A stretch of 64,000 nt of DNA from Breznakibacter xylanolyticus. GTDB taxonomy: Bacteria > Bacteroidota > Bacteroidia > Bacteroidales > Marinilabiliaceae. Location of the stretch: assembly GCF_003254275.1 (NCBI RefSeq), contig NZ_QKZK01000006.1:113593-177592 (forward strand), in the 5' to 3' direction. Below, piece by piece: positions 34,268-42,864 of this stretch; positions within the stretch are counted from its first letter, which is position 1, and each line of letters starts with the position of its first letter. The position numbers were made by a program, and so were the translations under genes. Below the pieces are notes generated by a model. The model made no database searches. It was not told the DNA's origin and saw only the letters and a program-made list of their open reading frames with translations.

Positions 34268-37162
34268 TTAAGAACGAGTCACCTGCAACCCCTCCCGGTT
34301 GATAGACATTTCCACCAATCGGGCGCGATTGTTCAATGGGTTATCGATAAGTATCTGTCGGATATTCTGTGCTGCGTGCGCATCTTTGGCGCAAATCACC
34401 ATGTAACCTCCCCCGCCGGCACCCAACAGTTTTTGCCCAATAGCAAAATCGCTAATGCGTTGAACCATGGCGTCAATTTCGGGCGAAGTGGTGCCAGGAT
34501 CAAGGGCCTTATTGAGCGTCCACGACCGCCCGATCATGGCCGCCGTGCGCGCATAATCCTGCCCCTGAATGGCATCGAATGTCTCGCGGGCATGATGCCG
34601 AATGCGGTTGAGCACCATCAACCGTTCCTGTTCGTTGAGAAACATCCCGCGCACGATCTCTGCCAGTATGTTCTTGGCCACTCGGGTGATGCCGGTATAG
34701 TAAAGCAGCCAGTTGTCCTTATATTGATAATCGACAAACAGATGGTCGGGCAACCAACGAATGCTCATGGGCGTTTGAATGCCGGGCTGCGTCTCTAACA
34801 ACTTCACGCCGCCAATGATGCCCCCATACTGATCCTGCCATCCGCCGCCGGTTGTGAGCATCTGCTCAAGCAACAACGTTTGATGGCAAATGGTTTGTTT
34901 ATCCCAGGCCAGACTACAAAAATCGGAAAGAGCCCCCAGCAATGTGGCGGCCAAAATTGAACTGGTTCCAAGCCCCGATCCCTTAGGCACAGCAGCCAGC
35001 AGCGATATCTCCAGTCCGCCACCAAAAGCCATTAATTGTTCCTGCAGTGATGCAAACGGAACCGCGCAGTGCCGGGGATGAAAACCGGCCAAACAAAGCG
35101 CCGCTCGGGCAATGACAAAGGCCGAGCCCACATTGGTGTAATCGCCCACCTCATCGAAAGTGGTAATGCGCTCCGACACACCGTTATCGATGGAACGCAA
35201 CACAATATCGTTCGAGTCACTCAGGCGGACGAACGCCTGTATGGGCGGCTGACCGTTGAGATCAACGGCAATGTTAACCACCGCACCGCCATTCTGGATG
35301 CAGAAGGGCGGTGTGTCACTCCACCCCCCTGCCAAGTCGAGACGCACAGGACTACGCCCCCACACAATTTGATCGGTATAAACATTGAGGCGAGGCATCT
35401 CTTTTTGATGTGCCGATGACAGAATCAGCTCCCGCAAATGGGTAAACGCCATTGTCTCTTCGGCTTGCCCCCCATTCCCGGTTTGTCGCAACACTTCACT
35501 TCGAAACATGGCGTCCTGCATGCGGGTCACCAATGGCAAATCGACAGGCAATGAAGCCGGCAATGGCAATTGACCACTAATATAATCATTGGCAACTTGC
35601 TTTAAATCGGCCTGATAAAAGATGCTCCGGTGATGATTGGCGGCCAGCAAGGGCAAATTCTCGAGGCGGAACGCCCGTCGCTGTTCATACAAACGATCCA
35701 GACGTGCAGCAGCACTGATTTGGGTGGCCGACAACCGTGCCGACGTCAACCATAACGACCGGAAAGCTTCATTGCAGGCCGGCACCTCATCTATCATCCA
35801 CTGCACAAAAGCACCCGACCATTGAGAGGCTTCCAGCACGGGAAACAAAGGCGCATTTTGGATGTCATCCACGCCGTCCAAACCGGCATCAACCAATGTC
35901 AATTCACGCTGCTGCAGCCAGGCAACCACGGAAAGATTCATCCATGCCGTACGCGAGTCATTGGGGTTGCCGCTAAAACGGTCATTGATGTGATAAGGGC
36001 GAATGCAATAGCGATATTCCTCAACAGGCACAATATCCAGACAGATGCCATCGGGCACATGCAATGCCCACTCGTTTTGGGGCATGCCGGTGATGATATG
36101 ATTCTGCGTCAGCTCCCAGGATGCGGGAACATGACTGTTTTCAATCCAAATGTGATGATGCGATTCGTCCCATCGCTGCTCCGCCCGCGCATTGAGCACA
36201 AATAACGACGGATGGGGTTTCACCCGATGATGATGAATGGAACGCTGATCCTGCACCCGGTTCTGAATCTTTTCGGTGGAGCTTATTAGTTCAGCACTGG
36301 TTCCGTAGTGGTAAAACTCACCACCTTCCAATGGAACGATGGCCACCGACAAGGCCGCCACATCGGGATCCACCACCGAAGGATTTTGCCCCAAAGCCGT
36401 TCCAAAGGTGCTATACAAATCGTAATATTCGGGCACCCGATTGTCAAACGCAGCCCCATTCCAACCGCACTTCTTCATCAAAACGTCCACAGCCCTATCG
36501 CTCAATAACCAAACGCCAATGTCCATCATAAACAGATGAGAGGCTGCCAATTTTTCGATGGTTGCTTTATCGGGTTTCTGCAACATGAAATCGAGGTCGG
36601 CCGGGTGGTGACGCGATGCAAAAAACACCCCGTGCCGCGATGCCAAATGTGCGTCAACCCAAATTCCCAGGCAAATCACATCGGCCTGCGGCAACACAGG
36701 CGGTAGCTCAGGCGCCATAATCAACACATCGCCACTCACAATCATGGTGTTGACGTTGGGCGAAGTCGACTCCATCAACTGCTCATAAAGAGGCAACTGC
36801 AAGTCAAGCAGATTTTGGTTCACTCGCTGGCCGCGGCTCCAACGGAACACAGGAATGGGCGTCAAAATTTTGCCCGAAGGAGCATACGCCGGTAAACGAC
36901 GGCTCTGTCCACCGGCATGGATAATGATTTTTTTTGATGACGACAAATAATCGCGCCAATCCATCATGACCCCATTCGATTGGTTATCCTGCGCCAACAG
37001 CCAGGCGGTTCCTCCGCCGGAGCCAACCTTTTGTCCTTGCGGATCACAAGTCACGAACCATTCCGGCTTAGATACTTCCTGTAAATCATGAAAAACAGGC
37101 ACCAGATTATCGGGCAAAGAAAGCAGTTTTCGGCAACGATTCAATTCTTGTGCATTTTGCAT
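34268..37162 (-). CDS. fkp: bifunctional L-fucokinase / GDP-fucose pyrophosphorylase
   Basis: The protein has 964 residues, very close to the 949-residue Bacteroides fragilis Fkp. The N-terminal half is the nucleotidyltransferase: LGSGGGT-like VGSGGGTAWLL, then HAGGQSRRLPAYAPSGKILT and WVDAHLASRHGVF. The C-terminal part is a GHMP kinase: SPVRLDLAGGWSDTPPFC, GSGLGTSSILAATLLG, then TTGGGWQDQYGG and LLGAGGGGYM. It phosphorylates L-fucose and couples it to GMP, giving GDP-L-fucose by salvage for surface glycans. It is cytoplasmic. It heads the fkp-wzi-folB operon. A T12-G11 homopolymer pair lies upstream at 37348-37370. Confidence 0.96.
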   Translation of the reverse strand: MQNAQELNRCRKLLSLPDNLVPVFHDLQEVSKPEWFVTCDPQGQKVGSGGGTAWLLAQDNQSNGVMMDWRDYLSSSKKIIIHAGGQSRRLPAYAPSGKILTPIPVFRWSRGQRVNQNLLDLQLPLYEQLMESTSPNVNTMIVSGDVLIMAPELPPVLPQADVICLGIWVDAHLASRHGVFFASRHHPADLDFMLQKPDKATIEKLAASHLFMMDIGVWLLSDRAVDVLMKKCGWNGAAFDNRVPEYYDLYSTFGTALGQNPSVVDPDVAALSVAIVPLEGGEFYHYGTSAELISSTEKIQNRVQDQRSIHHHRVKPHPSLFVLNARAEQRWDESHHHIWIENSHVPASWELTQNHIITGMPQNEWALHVPDGICLDIVPVEEYRYCIRPYHINDRFSGNPNDSRTAWMNLSVVAWLQQRELTLVDAGLDGVDDIQNAPLFPVLEASQWSGAFVQWMIDEVPACNEAFRSLWLTSARLSATQISAAARLDRLYEQRRAFRLENLPLLAANHHRSIFYQADLKQVANDYISGQLPLPASLPVDLPLVTRMQDAMFRSEVLRQTGNGGQAEETMAFTHLRELILSSAHQKEMPRLNVYTDQIVWGRSPVRLDLAGGWSDTPPFCIQNGGAVVNIAVDLNGQPPIQAFVRLSDSNDIVLRSIDNGVSERITTFDEVGDYTNVGSAFVIARAALCLAGFHPRHCAVPFASLQEQLMAFGGGLEISLLAAVPKGSGLGTSSILAATLLGALSDFCSLAWDKQTICHQTLLLEQMLTTGGGWQDQYGGIIGGVKLLETQPGIQTPMSIRWLPDHLFVDYQYKDNWLLYYTGITRVAKNILAEIVRGMFLNEQERLMVLNRIRHHARETFDAIQGQDYARTAAMIGRSWTLNKALDPGTTSPEIDAMVQRISDFAIGQKLLGAGGGGYMVICAKDAHAAQNIRQILIDNPLNNRARLVEMSINREGLQVTRS

Positions 37163-37193
37163 GGGAAATGGTATTGAGAGGAAATAAGGTTGA

Positions 37194-37201
37194 CAAATTT
37201 A
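37194..37201 (-). promoter_or_regulatory. candidate -7 element for the fkp operon
   Basis: The minus strand reads TAAATTTG, matching TAnnTTTG, about 32 nt before the fkp ATG. A TTTG -33 box is not found at 19-21 bp, so the assignment is tentative. Confidence 0.4.
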
Positions 37202-37347
37202 ATGAAACATTCATGATTACGATGGAAGGCACACAGGAGCATGAATATTGGGAGAAGTGCAAAAGTGCACGAGTGCAAAAGTCCCTTGATTTCGTTTTCA
37301 CGGATAAAAAAAGAAACCGAAATTATCCTAGGTCACCCATAGTGGGA

Positions 37348-37370
37348 TTTTTTTTTTTTGGGGGGGGGGG
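37348..37370. repeat. adjacent homopolymers T12 and G11
   Basis: Twelve T residues are followed directly by eleven G residues on the plus strand. They lie between the rnhB stop (37393) and the fkp start (37162). Tracts of this length are prone to slipped-strand change. Shorter T/G pairs lie at 15974-15986 and 18837-18853, and a C9 run lies immediately before the gene starting at 7744. Confidence 0.8.
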
Positions 37371-37392
37371 ACAGCAGCAAGTTGATTCAACG

Positions 37393-38001
37393 TTAAAACA
37401 ACCTCATCTGCGAACTATCGGGCAGGAGTTTAAAACTTTGACGATGCAACGGAGTGATGCCATGCCGTGCAATGGCTTCGCGATGTTTTGCAGTGGGATA
37501 CCCCATATTTCCGTTCCAATTGTAATGCGGATATTGTTCATGTACCATGCACATGAACGCATCGCGATGCGTCTTAGCCAAAATACTGGCCGCCGCGATA
37601 GATGCGTACTTCCCGTCGCCTTTCACCACGCAGGTGTGTCCCACATGCGGATAGGGCTTAAAACGATTGCCGTCTATCAATAAATGATCAGGCAGCACTT
37701 TTAGCTGAGCCACCGCACGATGCATGGCCAAAATGGATGCATTCAGAATGTTGATGCGGTCAATCTCCTCATTGTCGACCAAGGCCACAGCCCAATCAAT
37801 CGCTTCATGTTCGATGACAGGACGCAAGGCCTCGCGTTGTTTTTCGGTCAATTTTTTGGAATCGTTGAGCAGGGGATGGTAAAAACCATCGGGCAAAATG
37901 ACGGCAGCCGCCACCACAGGCCCCGCCAGACAACCACGGCCGGCCTCATCGCACCCGGCCTCCACTCGGCCCGGTTCTAAATATGGGAGCAATGATGGCA
38001 C
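37393..38001 (-). CDS. rnhB: ribonuclease HII
   Basis: The protein has 202 residues. EAGCDEAGRGCLAGPVVAAA contains the catalytic Asp18-Glu19 pair. LNDSKKLTEKQRE is the next RNase HII block. HLLIDGN carries another catalytic Asp. VVKGDGKYASIAAASILAKT is the motif with the fourth Asp region. The enzyme cuts the RNA strand of RNA-DNA hybrids and removes single ribonucleotides from DNA. The start codon is GTG, two nt after the lspA stop, which implies translational coupling. It is the last gene of the ileS-dksA-like-lspA-rnhB series. Confidence 0.95.
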   Translation of the reverse strand: MPSLLPYLEPGRVEAGCDEAGRGCLAGPVVAAAVILPDGFYHPLLNDSKKLTEKQREALRPVIEHEAIDWAVALVDNEEIDRINILNASILAMHRAVAQLKVLPDHLLIDGNRFKPYPHVGHTCVVKGDGKYASIAAASILAKTHRDAFMCMVHEQYPHYNWNGNMGYPTAKHREAIARHGITPLHRQSFKLLPDSSQMRLF

Positions 38002-38003
38002 AA

Positions 38004-38612
38004 TTAGTGTTTCTCGTTGAACACGTGGCGTTGAAACAACAAAATGGAGAGAATCCCGATGGTGATGGCAGAGTCGGCCACATTAAACACGGGACGGAAA
38101 AAGAGAAAATTCTGCCCACCTAAAACAGGGATCCAATCCCAATAACGTCCTTGCCAAATGGGGAAGTAAAACATATCGACCACCTTGCCGTGTAAAAACG
38201 AGGCATACCCACCCTCGGCAGGAAACAAAGACGCAATCTGCGACTCACTGTGATTGAACATCATCCCGTAAAAGGCGCTGTCGATGATGTTACCCAGGGC
38301 ACCGGCCATGATGAGCGATACACAAATCACCATGCCGGCAGTGGTGCCGCGTTGAATAATTTTGTACAAATAATACCCTATGGCACCCACAGCCACAATG
38401 CGGAAAACACTCAGAAACAGTTTTCCATAAGTACCAAAAAACTCCATGCCAAAGGCCATGCCGTTATTCTCCACAAAATGAATGTAAAACCAATCACCCA
38501 AAATGGGGAAATGATCACCCAACATCATGTGAGTTTTGATCCAAATTTTTAAAGCCTGGTCGAATAATAAAACGCCGAAAATAATGGCTATCGCTTGGGT
38601 GGATTGTTTCAT
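38004..38612 (-). CDS. lspA: lipoprotein signal peptidase (signal peptidase II)
   Basis: The protein has 202 residues with four membrane segments, longer than the E. coli enzyme, as is usual in Bacteroidetes. FVENNGMAFGM is the conserved first block. SLIMAGALGNIIDSAFYG and FRPVFNVADSAITIG carry the two catalytic Asp residues. The enzyme removes signal peptides from prolipoproteins in the inner membrane. Many lipoproteins in this window (21412, 18896, 12554, 57214, 59442) would need it. Next to ileS, as in many bacteria. Confidence 0.95.
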   Translation of the reverse strand: MKQSTQAIAIIFGVLLFDQALKIWIKTHMMLGDHFPILGDWFYIHFVENNGMAFGMEFFGTYGKLFLSVFRIVAVGAIGYYLYKIIQRGTTAGMVICVSLIMAGALGNIIDSAFYGMMFNHSESQIASLFPAEGGYASFLHGKVVDMFYFPIWQGRYWDWIPVLGGQNFLFFRPVFNVADSAITIGILSILLFQRHVFNEKH

Positions 38613-38679
38613 TCAGATATCAAAATTGATGGCAAATGCCGTATGGTTAAGAACGGTGATATATTACACAAGAAAATTC

Positions 38680-38713
38680 TACAGAGGCCATCTTCTCAAA
38701 AAAAGCCTCTGTA
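38680..38713 (-). terminator. hairpin between dksA-like gene and lspA
   Basis: TACAGAGGC and GCCTCTGTA form a perfect 9-bp stem with a 16-nt loop, 50 nt after the stop of the dksA-like gene. Only a short mixed AT stretch (AGAATTTTCTT) follows on the minus strand, so it could be a weak terminator or attenuator before lspA. Confidence 0.4.
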
Positions 38714-38763
38714 AAATTCACATAAAGATGATCAGACAATAGCCGACCCGAAAAAGCGCATCG

Positions 38764-39141
38764 TTACTTCTGCTTTTCCTTGGCATCGATACACAAGGTG
38801 GCGTGAGGCACGGCTCGCAAGCGTTCTTTTGGGATCAGTTTACCGGTTTCGCGACAGATGCCATAGGTTTTGTTTTCGATACGCACCATGGCCGCCTGCA
38901 AGTGCTGAATAAACTTGAGCTGACGCTGAGCCAGTTTGCCGGCTTCTTCCTTCGACAATACGGCCGCACCTTCTTCCAACACCTTAAAAGTAGGCGAAGT
39001 ATCCTGTGTGTCGTTACCGTCGCCGCTGGTGATGGTGTTTTTCAACAACTCATAATCACGTTTGGCCTTGTCGAGCTTCTGCTGAATGATGTCTTTGAAC
39101 TCCTTCAGCTCTTCATCGGAATATCTGGTTTTTTCTGACAT
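38764..39141 (-). CDS. DksA/TraR-like protein with a degenerate zinc finger
   Basis: The protein has 125 residues. The N-terminal half (about 1-85) is a long alpha-helical hairpin (YSDEELKEFKDIIQQKLDKA, later LAQRQLKFIQHLQAAMVRIE). The C-terminal block YGICRETGKLIPKERLRAVP continues to HATLC. A classic DksA finger has four Cys; only two remain here. DksA-type proteins enter the RNA polymerase secondary channel and act with ppGpp. In Bacteroidetes this family keeps the fold but often loses Cys residues. It is 39 nt downstream of ileS and likely co-transcribed. Confidence 0.82.
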   Translation of the reverse strand: MSEKTRYSDEELKEFKDIIQQKLDKAKRDYELLKNTITSGDGNDTQDTSPTFKVLEEGAAVLSKEEAGKLAQRQLKFIQHLQAAMVRIENKTYGICRETGKLIPKERLRAVPHATLCIDAKEKQK

Positions 39142-39180
39142 AAGATTCTAGTTTAGGTTTACTGATTAATGCGTGATTGT

Positions 39181-42100
39181 TTATGCTTTTTCAATAGATA
39201 TATAAGTTACAACATCTTCGTCTATTTCTACAAGCTTTGCGCTGTTTTCGTTACATTTTTCGACCAATTGTACACGAACGGCCAAAGTTTGGGCGCCAAT
39301 GTATGATGCATGACGCTCAATGGCTTCGTTGATGGCCTCGTGCCGTTGAATGGTGAGGTTGATTTTGTCGGTCACATCAAAGTCCGATTCCTTGCGCAGG
39401 TTTTGGATACGGTTGATAAACTCGCGTGCAATACCCTCCATTTTCAGCTCGGGCGACACATTAATGTCGAGCGCCACAGTCAATCGTCCTTCGGTAGCTA
39501 CCAGCCATCCGGGAATGTCCTCGGAGGTAATTTCGGCATCTTCGGGCGACAGCGCGATGGTTTCACCATTGATGATGACATTGAAACAACCGGTACGCTC
39601 TAATGTTGCAATATCCTCCTGACTCATGCCTGCAACAGCTTCGGCGATGGTTTTCATCAACTTGCCATATTTAGGCCCAAGGGTCTTAAAATTGGCTTTG
39701 ATTTTCTTCACCAACATGCCGGCACCTTCGCGAATGTACTCCAGCTCCTTCACATTGACTTCAGTCAAAATCAAATCTTTGACAGCTTCCAACTGAAGCT
39801 CGAAGTTCGCATCCAAAATGGGAATCATGATCTTGTTCAACGGCTGACGAACCTTCAAAGCCACCTTACGACGCAAGGCAAGCACCATCGACGAAATATC
39901 CTGCGCATATTGCATCCGTTCCTCTAATTGCGCATCAATGAGCGACAAATCGGCTTCCGGAAGTTTGGTGAGATGCACCGACACTTCGGCAAAACGGTTC
40001 GACAATTTATTGAGATCTGTAAACAGACGATCCATGTAAAACGGTGCGATGGGCGCTCCCAGCAATGCCACCGTTTCGAGGCAGGCATGCAGGGTTTGAT
40101 AAGCCGCCAGCTTGTCCTGATTGAATTCGCCCCCCCAGTAACGTTTGCGGTTGAGGCGCACATACCAGTTGCTCAAATGTTCGGTCACAAAAGTCTGAAT
40201 GGCACGTCCGGCGCGGGTGGGTTCATAAGCCTCATACGCCTCGGTCACCTCCTTAATCAGGCTGTTGAGCAGCGACATCACCCATCGGTCAATCTCGGGG
40301 CGCGCTGTCACAGGCACCAAGGGTTCGCGGCCGGTATAGCCATCCACATTGGCATACAAGGCAAAAAATGAATAGGTATTGTATAGCGTGCCAAAGAACT
40401 TGCGTTTCACTTCGTCCACGCCCCCTTCATCGAACTTCAAATTGTCCCAAGGCTGAGAATTGGTGATCATGTACCAGCGCAACGGATCAGAGCCTTGCTT
40501 TTCAATCACCGCGAAGGGATCAACCGCATTGCCCAGACGCTTGGACATTTTATTGCCGTTTTTATCGAGCACCAGTCCGTTTGAGATGATGTTTTTAAAG
40601 GCCACCGAGTCGAACAGCATCGACGAAATGGCATGGAGGGTAAAGAACCAGCCACGGGTTTGATCGACACCTTCGGCAATGAAATCAGCGGGGAAAGGGA
40701 TGGAAAGCCCCCCTAAGTCCCCCCCAAGGGGGGATTCGCTTGAGGAAAACGGGAAATGCATTTGCGCATAAGGCATAGCCCCCGAGTCAAACCAAACGTC
40801 TATGAGGTCGGTTTCGCGCTGCATGGGCTGACCGTTATCGGCCACCAATATGATGTCGTCCACATAGGGGCGGTGCAAGTCAATCAGGTTATAATTCTCC
40901 TTGGAGAAATCGCCCGCCTTAAACCCTTCGAAAGGATTTTTGGTCATCAGCCCGGCCTTTACTGCTTTGTCGATTTCGGACATCAACTCCTCCATTGAAC
41001 CAATGCATTTCTCCTGAGTGCCATCTTCGGTGCGCCAAATGGGCAGGGGAGTCCCCCAATATCGAGAACGGCTCAGGTTCCAGTCCACGAGGTTTTCGAG
41101 CCACTTACCAAAACGGCCGCTTCCGGTAGAAGCGGGTTTCCAGTTGATGGTGTTGTTGAGTTCAATCATGCGCTCACGCACAGCAGTGGTGCGCACAAAC
41201 CACGAGTCGAGCGGGTAATAGAGCACCGGCTTATCGGTACGCCAGCAGTGAGGATAGTTGTGCGTATGTTTTTCGACTTTAAAGGCCTTGTTTTCTTTTT
41301 TGAGCATCACACTGATGTCCACATCCAACGTGGTGTCATCATCGGGCACCTTATCGTCGTAGGCATTTTTGACATAACGACCGGCAAATTCGCGGTACAG
41401 TTCGACATTGATGTGAGCGGCCACAAATTCGGGGTCAAGATCTTCGATGACAAAGAACTTCCCGGTTCGGTCGACCATGGGCTGGCGCTTGCCGTCCTTG
41501 TCGATCATCAGCAGCGGCGCAATACCGGCTTGTTTGGCCACACGGTCGTCGTCAGCTCCAAAGGTGGGAGCAATGTGCACAATTCCGGTACCATCCTCGG
41601 TGGTCACAAAATCGCCGGTAATCACGCGGAAAGCATCGCCCATGGGCGTCACCCAGGGGATGAGTTGCTCGTAGGGTATTCCGGCCAAATCGCGTCCTTT
41701 GTACTCGGCCATCACTTTGAAGGGGACTTTTTTGTCGCCTTCTTTGTATTCATCCAACGCCAATTCAGCATTCTTGGGATTGAAATGCATGTCGAGCAAA
41801 TCTTTGGCAAGAATGAGCGTTACCGGCACGCCGGTGTATGGATTGAAGGAACGTACCTTCACATAGGTAATATCAGGGCCAACGCACAAGGCAGTGTTCG
41901 ATGGAAGCGTCCAGGGCGTGGTGGTCCAGGCCAGGAAGAAAAGTTCGGTATCAACCCCGTCGAACAATTTTTCGGATTGGTCATTGCGAACCACCTTGAA
42001 TTGCGCCACGCAGGTAGTGTCCTTCACATCGCGGTAACAGCCGGGTTGGTTGAGCTCGTGTGTACTCAGGCCGGTTCCGGCAGCAGGCGAATAGGGCTGA

Positions 42101-42642
42101 ATGGTGTAACCCTTATAAAGCAGCCCTTTGTTGTAAAGCTGCTTCAAAAGCCACCAGATAGATTCGATGTATTTGTTATCGTACGTGATGTAAGGGTTGT
42201 TCATATCCACCCAGTATCCCATTTTGTGGGTCAAATCCTCCCACATATCGGTGTACTTCATCACGTCTTTACGACAGGCGTTGTTGTACTCGGCCACCGA
42301 AATGGTTTTGCCGATGTCTTCTTTGGTGATGCCAAGCGCTTTCTCTACACCCAGTTCGACAGGCAAACCGTGGGTATCCCAACCGGCCTTGCGATGCACC
42401 AGGTAGCCTTGCTGGGTTTTGAAACGACAAAAGATATCCTTAATGGTTCGAGCCATCACGTGGTGAATGCCCGGCATGCCGTTGGCCGACGGAGGACCTT
42501 CGTAAAACACAAATGAAGGATGCCCTTCGCGCTCGCTCAGGCTTCGTTCAAAAGCTTTATTCTCGTCCCATTGTTTCAGTATGTCCTTGTTGACCTGCGA
42601 AAGGTCCAATCCTTTGTATTCAGGAAATTTCAAGCCCATCAT
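39181..42642 (-). CDS. ileS: isoleucyl-tRNA synthetase
   Basis: The protein has 1153 residues. PPSANGMPGIHHVMARTIKD is the HIGH region and GNKMSKRLGNAVDP is the KMSKS loop. The Rossmann core, editing domain and C-terminal tRNA-binding part are all present. It charges tRNA-Ile in the cytoplasm. A peculiarity lies just before the conserved FPADFIAEGVDQTRGW: the stretch SESPLGGDLGGLSIP is encoded by a copy of the GC-rich dispersed repeat at 40705-40741, read in frame, and is some six residues longer than the corresponding loop remembered from Bacteroides IleRS. Two adjacent ATGs (42642, 42639) are possible starts. A strong promoter lies at 42674-42705. Confidence 0.97.
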   Translation of the reverse strand: MMGLKFPEYKGLDLSQVNKDILKQWDENKAFERSLSEREGHPSFVFYEGPPSANGMPGIHHVMARTIKDIFCRFKTQQGYLVHRKAGWDTHGLPVELGVEKALGITKEDIGKTISVAEYNNACRKDVMKYTDMWEDLTHKMGYWVDMNNPYITYDNKYIESIWWLLKQLYNKGLLYKGYTIQPYSPAAGTGLSTHELNQPGCYRDVKDTTCVAQFKVVRNDQSEKLFDGVDTELFFLAWTTTPWTLPSNTALCVGPDITYVKVRSFNPYTGVPVTLILAKDLLDMHFNPKNAELALDEYKEGDKKVPFKVMAEYKGRDLAGIPYEQLIPWVTPMGDAFRVITGDFVTTEDGTGIVHIAPTFGADDDRVAKQAGIAPLLMIDKDGKRQPMVDRTGKFFVIEDLDPEFVAAHINVELYREFAGRYVKNAYDDKVPDDDTTLDVDISVMLKKENKAFKVEKHTHNYPHCWRTDKPVLYYPLDSWFVRTTAVRERMIELNNTINWKPASTGSGRFGKWLENLVDWNLSRSRYWGTPLPIWRTEDGTQEKCIGSMEELMSEIDKAVKAGLMTKNPFEGFKAGDFSKENYNLIDLHRPYVDDIILVADNGQPMQRETDLIDVWFDSGAMPYAQMHFPFSSSESPLGGDLGGLSIPFPADFIAEGVDQTRGWFFTLHAISSMLFDSVAFKNIISNGLVLDKNGNKMSKRLGNAVDPFAVIEKQGSDPLRWYMITNSQPWDNLKFDEGGVDEVKRKFFGTLYNTYSFFALYANVDGYTGREPLVPVTARPEIDRWVMSLLNSLIKEVTEAYEAYEPTRAGRAIQTFVTEHLSNWYVRLNRKRYWGGEFNQDKLAAYQTLHACLETVALLGAPIAPFYMDRLFTDLNKLSNRFAEVSVHLTKLPEADLSLIDAQLEERMQYAQDISSMVLALRRKVALKVRQPLNKIMIPILDANFELQLEAVKDLILTEVNVKELEYIREGAGMLVKKIKANFKTLGPKYGKLMKTIAEAVAGMSQEDIATLERTGCFNVIINGETIALSPEDAEITSEDIPGWLVATEGRLTVALDINVSPELKMEGIAREFINRIQNLRKESDFDVTDKINLTIQRHEAINEAIERHASYIGAQTLAVRVQLVEKCNENSAKLVEIDEDVVTYISIEKA
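40705..40741 (-). repeat. GC-rich leader-type element inserted in frame in ileS
   Basis: The coding strand reads ATCCCCCCTTGGGGGGGA then CTTAGGGGGGCTTTCC, the same pattern and orientation as the elements before five start codons in this window. It encodes SPLGGDLGGLS within IleRS without breaking the frame. Confidence 0.75.
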
Positions 42643-42673
42643 ATCTTCTTTGCCTGGTTTTTAAAAAAGTCCA

Positions 42674-42705
42674 CAAATATAGATTTTGAAGCAGTTAAAA
42701 ACAAA
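42674..42705 (-). promoter_or_regulatory. Bacteroidetes-type promoter of ileS
   Basis: On the minus strand TTTG (42702-42705) and TATATTTG (42674-42681) are separated by exactly 20 bp. This matches the consensus TTTG-N19-21-TAnnTTTG. The expected start of transcription is near 42667, about 25 nt before the ileS ATG. Confidence 0.8.
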
Positions 42706-42807
42706 TGAAAATTCATCGCCCGACACATTGCGACTCAATGGCTCTCAACATTGAGTAAAACCTGATTTCAAACAAAATGCTGATGACTCAAGAAATTGAT
42801 TCATGAC

Positions 42808-42848
42808 AAAATGCCATGAGCCGAAATATTATCGGCTCATGGCATTTT
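42808..42848 (-). terminator. strong hairpin terminator after the sensor kinase
   Basis: AAAATGCCATGAGCCGA, a 7-nt loop, then TCGGCTCATGGCATTTT form a perfect 17-bp stem, 16 nt after the stop of the kinase gene at 42865. The transcript arm ends in four T residues. It separates the kinase transcript from ileS. Confidence 0.75.
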
Positions 42849-42864
42849 GAAATCAAGCGATCGG

